Source of the DNA: Brachybacterium equifaecis
GTDB taxonomy: Bacteria > Actinomycetota > Actinomycetes > Actinomycetales > Dermabacteraceae
DNA: 64,000 nt
Reading direction: 5' to 3'
NCBI RefSeq assembly: GCF_023509525.1
Contig: NZ_JAKNCJ010000009.1
Span: 1-64,000, forward strand
The position numbers and the translations under genes are program-made. Every line of letters begins with the position of its first letter. Within the stretch, counting starts at the first letter, position 1. The notes below the pieces were generated by a model. That model was not told the origin of the DNA. It worked only from the letters and a program-made list of their open reading frames with translations, and did not search any database. Positions 49,985 to 56,955 of the stretch are shown piece after piece.

Positions 49985-51175
49985 TCAGTGCTCGAGCTCC
50001 GCGCGGCGACCACGGATCTCCCGGAGCGCGCCGTTGATCGGCGAACCCTCCAGAGGGATCTCGTGCAGGCCGACGGCCGCCGCCGCGCGCAGCGCGATCC
50101 CATCGGCCCGCCGCGCCGCGGCAGGGCGCAGGCCGATGAAGTCCGCGAGTTCCGCCCAATGGCGTGCGCGGATCCGTGATACCCGCCCTCCGACGGGCAG
50201 CGCCATGGTGAAGTCCCGGTAGACCGCGGTGCAGGCGACGTCGTAGAGGGGCGAGACCTCCCAGCGCCCGGGCTCGCGCTGGAGAATCGAGATGTTCGTG
50301 GCGTGCAGATCCCCATTGCCTGTCAGCCACGCGAACAGGAACTGCAAGTAGAGGTTGCGGGCCGCGATGACGGGCGCCGCACACTGCCCCGCAACTGCGC
50401 GAATGAGATCTTCCGTGGCCACGGAGTACTTGGCGGCCGGGAGGATCCCCAGCACTTGCCCCGCATCCTCCAGGGGCAGGCGCACGACTGCTCCGTTCTC
50501 CGTCACGCTCCGATCGAATCGCCTCACGATCAGTCCGGGCACGCCATGGCGGTCCTGGACCAGGCGGCTCTGGGCGACCGGCAGATTCAGGAGCCGTGCC
50601 GCACGCAGATGCATGCTCTCGTTCAGCGCCAGGAACGGGAGCTCGGCCGGCTCGATCTTCAGCAGGGCGCGCTCTTCTGATGTCGTCAGGGGAGCGGTCA
50701 GTCGAGAGGCGGACGCCTTCGCCTGGACACCGGGGATCGCATGGCGGTCGATCTCCGCTCCGATCTGGCGGAAGTCCAGGTCCGAGATGTCGCCGTCGGC
50801 CAAGGGGGAGGGCTCTGCTGCGTGCTGGCCTGCGGGCACGATCTGCACAGCACCGGGGGTGTCGGCGCCGACTGCGAGGAGGAGGGACAGCTCGTCATCC
50901 ATCGAGGTCTTCACCTCGCGCCGCAGGAGGCTGAGACGCCTGCCTTCGGGCATGAGTCCCGCGAAGAACGGGGGCAGACCGCCGCCGGGAAGGCTCAGCG
51001 GCGGGCCGTGCGCCGGCAGTGTGGTCGCTACGGGAGGGCCTGCGTAGTCCGCCGTGTATCGGAAGGTCACTTCTCCTGCGGGGGAGCGGGTGAGCTCTCC
51101 GACGGGATTCCCATGGGCGAGGACATGAGCGCGGTCGACGAACCGAAGCTCTTCGAGAGGGGTCTGTCTGGTCAT
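49985..51175 (-). CDS. hipA: HipA-family serine/threonine kinase toxin
   Basis: 396 residues. N-terminal HipA_N couple (AHVLAHGNPVGELTRSPAGEVTFRYTADY; LPPFFAGLMPEGRRLSLL), then the kinase: GVQAKASASRL, LLKIEPAELPFLALNESMHLRAARLL, RLVQDRHGVPGLIVRRFDR, the catalytic GNGDLHATNISIL (near 287) and the Mg-binding SPLYDVACT. HipA phosphorylates glutamyl-tRNA synthetase or related targets and halts growth, giving persistence. It starts four bases inside the end of hipB (ATGA overlap), the usual antitoxin-first order. All key residues are present, so it is presumably active. Confidence 0.88.
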   Translation of the reverse strand: MTRQTPLEELRFVDRAHVLAHGNPVGELTRSPAGEVTFRYTADYAGPPVATTLPAHGPPLSLPGGGLPPFFAGLMPEGRRLSLLRREVKTSMDDELSLLLAVGADTPGAVQIVPAGQHAAEPSPLADGDISDLDFRQIGAEIDRHAIPGVQAKASASRLTAPLTTSEERALLKIEPAELPFLALNESMHLRAARLLNLPVAQSRLVQDRHGVPGLIVRRFDRSVTENGAVVRLPLEDAGQVLGILPAAKYSVATEDLIRAVAGQCAAPVIAARNLYLQFLFAWLTGNGDLHATNISILQREPGRWEVSPLYDVACTAVYRDFTMALPVGGRVSRIRARHWAELADFIGLRPAAARRADGIALRAAAAVGLHEIPLEGSPINGALREIRGRRAELEH

Positions 51176-51384
51176 CGCGTCACGCTCACGTGCAGGCCCA
51201 ATATCTCGAGCAGCCGCAGCACGGAGCCGACGGCCGGACTGGGGGATCCGTTCTCGATCTCCCGGACGGTCCGGTCCGACAGGCCCGCCAGCTCGCCGAG
51301 CTCTGTCTGCGTCAGGCGCGCCTCACGCCGTGCCGCCCGGATCGAGGCGCCGAGGGATTCGGGGACGGAGTGCGGTGCGGTCAT
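51172..51384 (-). CDS. hipB: HipB-like XRE antitoxin
   Basis: 70 residues, a single HTH_XRE domain: LGASIRAARREARLTQTELGELAGLSDRTVREIENGSPSPAVGSVLRLLEIL. It would neutralise HipA and repress the operon by binding inverted repeats. The upstream open frame to 51531 crosses the promoter, so ATG 51384 is chosen. Palindromes GGAAGGATCCTTCC (51388-51401, overlapping the ribosome-binding site) and GGAAGGATTCTTCC (51448-51461) are likely operators. Confidence 0.85.
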   Translation of the reverse strand: MTAPHSVPESLGASIRAARREARLTQTELGELAGLSDRTVREIENGSPSPAVGSVLRLLEILGLHVSVTR

Positions 51385-51387
51385 GGC

Positions 51388-51401
51388 GGAAGGATCCTTC
51401 C
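51388..51401. promoter_or_regulatory. HipB operator candidate 1
   Basis: GGAAGGATCCTTCC is a perfect 14-bp palindrome immediately upstream of hipB and includes its ribosome-binding site, so binding would block expression. Confidence 0.65.
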
Positions 51402-51447
51402 GGTGAGGTGGCGGATTCACACATCCTGGCAGATCCGGAAGAAGAAG

Positions 51448-51461
51448 GGAAGGATTCTTCC
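51448..51461. promoter_or_regulatory. HipB operator candidate 2
   Basis: GGAAGGATTCTTCC differs from site 1 by one base (13 of 14 identical) and lies 60 bp further upstream, in the gap between hipB and the WYL regulator gene. Confidence 0.65.
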
Positions 51462-51514
51462 GATTCTTGCCCGTCGTACGGATGCGGTGGTGCCGTGCGC
51501 CCGAATCGGAACGA

Positions 51515-52480
51515 TCATCCCGTTCCCGCACCCACTCCGCGCGCCCGATCGAACCACTCCCCGAGCTCCGCGATGGCCTGGGTGAGCGCGGCCGGCTCGA
51601 TCACCTCGACGGGCAGTCCGAGATGCGCGAGGTGCATCGCGACCCACCGCAGATCCGCCTCGGCCAGATGCAGGAGGCACGCGTCCTCGCCGTCGGCCTC
51701 GACGGTGCCCGCGGTCGGCGGGATCCGCGGACGCAGCTGTGCGGCAGGCACCGAGAAGCGCACGATCACCCTCCCCGCGCGCCCGCCGCGGGCCACGGCG
51801 GCGCGCACGTGGGCCTCGATGTCCGGGGTGGGCCGGGGCGCGAATCGGAAGGTGCTCGCTCGCGCCTCGTGCATCCGGTCCAGGCGGAACGTGCGCCAGT
51901 CCGCGCGCTCCAGATCCCAGGCGAACAGGTACCAGCGTCCCTCGATCGTCAGCACCCGGTACGGCTCCACGCGCCGGGTCGAGCGGTGCCCGTCGGCCCG
52001 CTCGTAGTCGAGCCGGGCTTCCACACCGTCGCGAACGGCACCCGCGAGGATTACGAGCGTCGGCCCGGGGATCCCGGCGCGGGCCGACGGGAGGACCTCC
52101 AGCGCCGTCGTCACCGCGGTCACCTCTGCCCGCGCGGCAGGAGGGAGCACCTGCTCCAGTGCGGTGAGAGCGCGCAGGGCCTGCTCGCCGAGACCATCGA
52201 TGCTGGAAGCTGCCGCGAGGCGAAGGCCGACGGCGACCGCGGCGGCCTCGTCGGCCCCGAGCAGCAGCGGCGGCAGCGCGCGCCCGGCGCCGAGGCGGTA
52301 CCCGCCCCCGCTGCCGTGCGCGGCGTGGACCGGGTAGCCCATGCGGCGCAGGCGCTCGACGTCCCGGCGCACGGAGCGCGCGGTGACGCCGAGCTGCACG
52401 GCGAGCTCCTCGCCGCTCCACACCGCGCGCGACTGCAGCAGGGAGAGCAGATGCAGGGTCCGCTCGGTCACGTCGCTCAT
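51515..52480 (-). CDS. WYL-domain transcriptional regulator (YafY-like)
   Basis: 321 residues: N-terminal HTH_11 winged helix (LHLLSLLQSRAVWSGEELAVQLGVTARSVRRDVERLRRMGYPV, then GSGGGYRLG), middle WYL domain (LDYERADGHRSTRRVEPYRVLTIEGRWYLFAWDLERADWRTFRLDRM) and a WCX-like C-terminal region. WYL proteins sense nucleic acids or small ligands and regulate defence or stress genes. Start ATG 52480 follows GGGAG. It is divergent from a DUF664 gene, 109 bp between starts, and that gene is a reasonable target. Confidence 0.85.
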   Translation of the reverse strand: MSDVTERTLHLLSLLQSRAVWSGEELAVQLGVTARSVRRDVERLRRMGYPVHAAHGSGGGYRLGAGRALPPLLLGADEAAAVAVGLRLAAASSIDGLGEQALRALTALEQVLPPAARAEVTAVTTALEVLPSARAGIPGPTLVILAGAVRDGVEARLDYERADGHRSTRRVEPYRVLTIEGRWYLFAWDLERADWRTFRLDRMHEARASTFRFAPRPTPDIEAHVRAAVARGGRAGRVIVRFSVPAAQLRPRIPPTAGTVEADGEDACLLHLAEADLRWVAMHLAHLGLPVEVIEPAALTQAIAELGEWFDRARGVGAGTG

Positions 52481-52589
52481 GGCACGAAGTCTCCCGGATC
52501 CTGCGGACAGGATCTGACCGCTATGGCGCGCATGATGCTCGTGCCGGGCCGATAAGGCCCCCGCCCCACCAGAACAGCAGGAGGATCCC

Positions 52590-53165
52590 ATGCCCTTCAT
52601 GACCCCCGACGTGACCGACGAGCGCGACGGCCTCGCGACCTTCGCCGCCCAGCAGCTGCGCCAGATCGCCGCGACCCTGCACGGACTGGATCGCGAGCAG
52701 CTCGCCGCGGCCCCGAGCGCGTCGGCCATGACCCTCGGCGCGCTCACCCGCCACTGCCTGTGGGTCGCGCAGCGCAACGTCCTCGCCATCCATGCTGCAC
52801 CCGGGTGCCCGGAAGGCCCCCAGCACACGCCCGCGCAGGTCGAGGCCGAGGGCACGATCCAGCCCGACGCGCTGCGCCCGGAAGACACCGCCGGCAGCCT
52901 GATCGAGGAGCTGCACTCCGCCGCAGACGAGCTCGATGCGGCGATCCGCGCCGCCGATCCAGACACCTCGGTGCCGATCCCCGAGGAGCCGTGGTTCTCC
53001 GGCTCCGAGCACTGGAACGTGCGCCGCTGCGCGCTGCACATGGTCGAGGAGTTCGCGCGCCATGCCGGGCACGCGGACGTGATCCGCGAGAGCATCGACG
53101 GCAAGGGCGCGTACGAGCTGAACGCGCTCGCCGACGGCGAGGAGTGGCCGCCGACGGGCTGGTGA
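52590..53165 (+). CDS. DinB/DUF664-family protein (possible mycothiol-dependent transferase)
   Basis: 191 residues, DinB four-helix fold of the DUF664 type: DERDGLATFAAQQLRQIAATLHGLDREQLAAAPSASAMTLGALTRHCLWVAQRN, then EHWNVRRCALHMVEEFARHAGHADVIRESIDG. Three His (TRHCLW, LHMVEEFARHAGH) suit the divalent-metal site of DinB thiol transferases that use mycothiol or bacillithiol. The start has AGGAGGATCCC. Divergently paired with the WYL regulator; a family B palindrome follows, then another DinB gene. Confidence 0.83.
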   Translation: MPFMTPDVTDERDGLATFAAQQLRQIAATLHGLDREQLAAAPSASAMTLGALTRHCLWVAQRNVLAIHAAPGCPEGPQHTPAQVEAEGTIQPDALRPEDTAGSLIEELHSAADELDAAIRAADPDTSVPIPEEPWFSGSEHWNVRRCALHMVEEFARHAGHADVIRESIDGKGAYELNALADGEEWPPTGW

Positions 53166-53179
53166 TCCGGCCCCTCGCC

Positions 53180-53254
53180 CGCACAGTCCTCGGTCGCAGG
53201 GCCGGTGACGTGCATCAGTGCACGTTACCGGCTCCTGGACCGATGTCTTTGCTG
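53180..53254. repeat. Palindromic repeat family B, copy 5
   Basis: CAGTCCTCGGTCGCAGGGCCGGTGACGTG pairs with CACGTTACCGGCTCCTGGACCGATG-type sequence; core ACGTGCATCAGTGCACGT is intact. It lies 15 bp past the DUF664 stop and before the second DinB gene. Confidence 0.8.
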
Positions 53255-53319
53255 CCCGCCGCCGCCGAAAGCTGCCCGCCACCCGCCGCGCCCAGCCCGC
53301 CCCCACCAGAGGAGACCCC

Positions 53320-53907
53320 ATGACCCGCACCCCACCTCCCTCCACCACGATCAGCGCCGTCCTGCTGGAGCAGATCGAGTTCCACTGGCGCGAGCAGGCG
53401 CGCCCGCACCTGGAAGGCCTCACGGACGAGGAGTACCTGTTCGACCCGACCTCGGGCGGCTCCGCGTGGACCCTCCACCCCCGCCGCGACGACCTGCCCC
53501 AGGAGCATCTGCAGGGCGGCAGCGGCGACCTCGTCATCGACTTCGTGTTCCCGGAGCCCTCGCCGCAGCCCTTCACCACGATCGCCTGGCGCCTCGGCCA
53601 TGTCATCGTGGGCGTGCTCGCCCTGCGCAATCACTCGCACTTCGGCGGACCCGCTGCCGACTACATGACCTGGGATTACGCGTCCACGGCCGCGGGAGCG
53701 CTCGCGCAGCTCGACCGAGAGTACGAGCGCTGGATCGAGGGCGTGCGCGCGTGGTCGGAGGACGACCTGCTCGAGCGGGCGGGGGAGGCCGAGGGGCCGT
53801 GGGCTGACCTCACGCGCGCTGATCTGGTGGCCCACATCCACCGCGAGCTCATCCACCACTTGGCCGAGATCGCGCTGCTCCGGGATCTCTGGACGCACAC
53901 GCGCTGA
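53320..53907 (+). CDS. DinB superfamily protein
   Basis: 195 residues. LLEQIEFHWREQARPHLEGLTDEEYLFDP, SAWTLHP, TTIAWRLGHVIVGVLALRNHSHFGGP, LDREYERWIEGVRAWSEDDLLERAGEAEGPWADL and LVAHIHRELIHHLAEIALLRDLW give a DinB helical bundle with His ligands (FHW, LGHV, ELIHHLAE). The family includes metal-dependent thiol-S-transferases and damage-inducible proteins; the reaction here is unknown. AGAGGAGACCCC precedes ATG 53320. It follows the DUF664 gene across a family B palindrome, and copy 6 follows its own 3' end. Confidence 0.8.
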   Translation: MTRTPPPSTTISAVLLEQIEFHWREQARPHLEGLTDEEYLFDPTSGGSAWTLHPRRDDLPQEHLQGGSGDLVIDFVFPEPSPQPFTTIAWRLGHVIVGVLALRNHSHFGGPAADYMTWDYASTAAGALAQLDREYERWIEGVRAWSEDDLLERAGEAEGPWADLTRADLVAHIHRELIHHLAEIALLRDLWTHTR

Positions 53908-53943
53908 CCGGGAGCGCCGCGCGCGCTGACGTCGCGATGGACT

Positions 53944-54018
53944 CGCAAGGTCCTCGGTCACAGAGCCGCTGACGTGGACCAGTCCACGTCTGCGGCTCTG
54001 AGAGCGATGGTTCTGCTG
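53944..54018. repeat. Palindromic repeat family B, copy 6
   Basis: GCAAGGTCCTCGGTCACAGAGCCG left arm; core GACGTGGACCAGTCCACGTC shows the GGAC/GTCC variant of the inner stem, a compensatory change relative to GCAC/GTGC in copies 3 to 5. It lies 3' of the DinB gene. Confidence 0.8.
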
Positions 54019-54214
54019 CCCGTCATCCGCCGCCGGCCAGGCACCGACAGCAGCCGGGCCCAGCTGAGCCCGCCCCCCGTCCGGTATCCGCGACCGGCGG
54101 ACCATCGCCCCTCCGTGCCCGCGCATGCCCGGCTACGGTGGAGGGGACACTGATCGGCCCGTCGGCGCAGGTCCTCCCCGTGCCGCACGGGCACTCGACG
54201 ACGAGGAGCCCGAC

Positions 54215-55255
54215 GTGACCAGCACGAGCAGCACCGATCCCCGCACCCCCGACACGACCCTGAGCAGCACCGCCCCCGACCGCAACCTCGCGATGGAGCT
54301 GGTGCGCGTCACGGAAGCCGCCGCGATCGCCGGCTCCCGCTGGGTGGGCCTCGGCGACAAGAACAAGGCCGACGGCGCCGCGGTCGACGCGATGCGCACC
54401 TTCATGGACACCGTCGCGATGAACGGCACGGTCGTGATCGGTGAGGGCGAGAAGGATGAGGCCCCCATGCTGTTCAACGGCGAGAGCGTCGGCGACGGCA
54501 CCGGCCCGGATGTCGACGTCGCGGTCGATCCGATCGACGGCACCCGCCTGACCGCTCTCGGCTACGCGAACGCGCTGTCGGTGTTCGCGGTCGCGGAGCG
54601 GGGCACGATGCTGGACCCCTCGGCCGTGTTCTACATGGACAAGCTCGTGGTCGGCCCCCGTGCGGCCGACGCGGTCGACCTCGCCAAGGGCACCGCGTTC
54701 AACGTGCGGGCTGTGGCGGAGGCGCTCGACAAGCCCGTCGAGCAGGTGACGGTGTGCGTCCTGGAGCGCCCTCGCCATGAGGGCCTGGTGGAGGAGATCC
54801 GACGGGCCGGCGCGCGGGTCAAGTTCATCATGGACGGCGACGTCGCCGGTGCGATCGCGGCTGCCCGCCCCGGCACGGGAGTGGACATGCTGCTGGGCAC
54901 CGGCGGGACGCCCGAGGGCATCGTCACGGCCTGCGCGATCAAGGCCACCGGCGGGGTCATCCAGGGCCGCCTCGCGCCGCTCGATGAGGCCGAGGAGGAG
55001 AAGGCCCGTGCGGCCGGTCTCGACCTCGGCCGCGTGTACAGCACGGATGAGCTGGTCACGAGCGACAACTGCTACTTCGCGGCGACCGGCATCACCGACG
55101 GCGAGCTGCTGCGCGGGGTGCGCTACGAGGGCGGGCGGGTGCTCACCGAGTCGATCGTGATGCGCTCGGCGTCCGGCACCGTGCGCGTGGTCGAGGCCGA
55201 GCACCTCGCCGCGAAGTGGGATCGCTGGCTGAAGGGCGACGCCGCGGGGGAGTGA
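54215..55255 (+). CDS. glpX: Class II fructose-1,6-bisphosphatase GlpX
   Basis: 346 residues. LAMELVRVTEAAAIAGSRWVGLGDKNKADGAAVDAMR, VVIGEGEKDEAPMLFNGE, VDVAVDPIDGTRLTA (metal-binding near 107), RPRHEGLVEEIRRAGARVKFIMDGDVAGAIAAA, MLLGTGGTPEGIVTACAIKATGG. It hydrolyses fructose 1,6-bisphosphate, the committed gluconeogenic step; in actinobacteria it is usually the only FBPase. Start: GTG 54215 with GAGGAGCCCGAC before it, in place of the ATG at 54125, which would add a non-homologous extension. A family B palindrome follows the stop. Confidence 0.92.
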   Translation: MTSTSSTDPRTPDTTLSSTAPDRNLAMELVRVTEAAAIAGSRWVGLGDKNKADGAAVDAMRTFMDTVAMNGTVVIGEGEKDEAPMLFNGESVGDGTGPDVDVAVDPIDGTRLTALGYANALSVFAVAERGTMLDPSAVFYMDKLVVGPRAADAVDLAKGTAFNVRAVAEALDKPVEQVTVCVLERPRHEGLVEEIRRAGARVKFIMDGDVAGAIAAARPGTGVDMLLGTGGTPEGIVTACAIKATGGVIQGRLAPLDEAEEEKARAAGLDLGRVYSTDELVTSDNCYFAATGITDGELLRGVRYEGGRVLTESIVMRSASGTVRVVEAEHLAAKWDRWLKGDAAGE

Positions 55256-55321
55256 GCCCGGGCCCGGCCTTTACCTTCTCCCCCAAGAACAGGCCTGCTC
55301 GGTCTCCTTCACCCAGGGCGG

Positions 55322-55400
55322 GCAACACATTCCTCGGTGTCAGGGCCGGTGACGTGGACCAGTCCACGTCACCGGCCCTGACACCGATGTTTTTGCGGGG
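55322..55400. repeat. Palindromic repeat family B, copy 7
   Basis: The most regular copy: GTGTCAGGGCCGGTGACGTGG and its exact complement, with core GACGTGGACCAGTCCACGTC, then ACACCGATGTTTTTGCGG. It lies between the convergent glpX and oxidoreductase genes. The TTTTT near the right end could make it a rho-independent terminator for glpX. Confidence 0.85.
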
Positions 55401-55572
55401 CGAGCCGGGGGAGGGCGGCGAGGAGGGCTCGGGGCGAGGTAGGGGGAGTGCGGGGTGAGGGCTTGGGGTGCGCTGCCGCCCCTGCCCTGCCCGGGACTGC
55501 GGCCCCCTCCGGCCCCGGCGCCGCCCCGGGCCTGCGGTCCCGCTTCGGGCCCGAAGCTCGCGCCCCGCCGCC

Positions 55573-56673
55573 TCACCCCTGGCGGCCGGTGAGCTCCCGT
55601 GCCTGCTCCTGGGCCTTGAGCGCGAGCTCGACGGCCTTGAAGATGTGGGACTGGGTCATGGAGGTCTCGGTGCGGTTCAGGACGTCGAGGATCAGCTCGC
55701 CGAAGAACGGGTAGCCCACCTCTCCGTGCGCGTTGATGCGGTGCTCGCCGTCGCCGTCCACGAGGATCACCTGGTCAGGGCCGTTGTCGGTGGTGACATC
55801 GACGTACTTGCGCAGTTCGAGGTACCCGTCGGTGCCGACCACGAACGTGCGGCCGTCGCCCCAGGTGCGCAGACCCGCGGGGGTGAACCAGTCCACCCGC
55901 ACGTAGCCGCTGGCCCCGGAGGAGAGGGCGATGTGCGCGTCGCCGAAGTCATCGAGCTCGGGGAAGTCGGGGTGGCCGAAGTTGCCGATGGAGCTCGAGA
56001 GGATCTCGGCGTCGTCGGACCCGGTGAAGGTGAGCATCTGCTCGAAGTTGTGCGAGCCGATGTCGGTGAGGATGCCGCCGTACTGCTGCTTGCGGAAGAA
56101 CCAGTCGGGCCGGGACTCGGGGGAGCCCATGCGGTGCGGGCCCATGCCCGTGACCTGCACGACCTTCCCGATCGCGCCGCGCTGGATCAGCTGGGTGGCG
56201 AGCACGGCGGCTTCGACGTGGATGCGCTCGGAGTAGTAGACCGCGTACTTCTTGCCGGTGCGCTCCACGGCATCGCGGGCCGCGGCGAGCTGCTCGAGGG
56301 AGGTCAGCGGGGTCTTGTCGGTGAAGTAGTCCTTGCCTGCCTCCATCACGCGGATGCCGAGCGGCGCGCGCTCGGAGGCGATCGCGGCGGCGGCCACGAG
56401 GTGCACGGTGTCGTCGGCCAGGATCTCCTCCTCGCTCGCGGCGATGCGCAGCTCGGGGAACTGCTCGGCGAAGCGGGCCCGGAACTCCTCGGCGCGCTCC
56501 GGCTGGGGGTCGTAGACGGCCTTCAGGGTGCCGCCGGCGCCGATGAGGCCTTCGCACATGGCGAAGATGTGGCCGTGGTCGAGGTGCATCGCGGCGAAGA
56601 CGAAGTCTCCTGCCTCGACGACGGGCTTCGGCATTGCGGCGGGGGCGTAGTTGGCGCCTTCGGAAGCGGGCAT
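55573..56673 (-). CDS. Gfo/Idh/MocA-family oxidoreductase
   Basis: 366 residues. N-terminal Rossmann domain (FVFAAMHLDHGHIFAMCEGLIGAGGTLKAVYDPQPERAEEF) and the catalytic-Lys motif GKDYFTDKTPLTS (variant of EKP), then the alpha/beta domain with GMGPHRMGSPESRPDWFFRKQQYGGILTDIGSHNFEQML. These enzymes oxidise or reduce sugars, inositols and related compounds with NAD(P). Substrate unknown. ATG 56673 has a distant GAGAGGA; the frame beyond it to 56778 is not conserved. Its neighbour 3' is glpX, convergent. Confidence 0.84.
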   Translation of the reverse strand: MPASEGANYAPAAMPKPVVEAGDFVFAAMHLDHGHIFAMCEGLIGAGGTLKAVYDPQPERAEEFRARFAEQFPELRIAASEEEILADDTVHLVAAAAIASERAPLGIRVMEAGKDYFTDKTPLTSLEQLAAARDAVERTGKKYAVYYSERIHVEAAVLATQLIQRGAIGKVVQVTGMGPHRMGSPESRPDWFFRKQQYGGILTDIGSHNFEQMLTFTGSDDAEILSSSIGNFGHPDFPELDDFGDAHIALSSGASGYVRVDWFTPAGLRTWGDGRTFVVGTDGYLELRKYVDVTTDNGPDQVILVDGDGEHRINAHGEVGYPFFGELILDVLNRTETSMTQSHIFKAVELALKAQEQARELTGRQG

Positions 56674-56955
56674 CGGTGCACCGGTCCTCTCGGTCGGCGG
56701 CGTCGCGCCCGCACGCCGCGAGGGCCGACGGGACCGCGCGCCGCACGGATCAGGTTCCCGACCAGTGTCCTGCACCACACGCCGGGCTCCCGCCGGATGC
56801 CGAGGGTTGCCCCTCGCTGCGCGCCCGACGGCGGCCGGCCCCGCCCCGTCCGACGGCGCACCGCCTGGTCCCGACCCGGCGGGCTGCGCCCTGCCCGCGC
56901 CCGACGGCGCCCCGCGCGGTCCCCGCCCGACGGAGGCCCGCCCCGCCTCGCCCCG

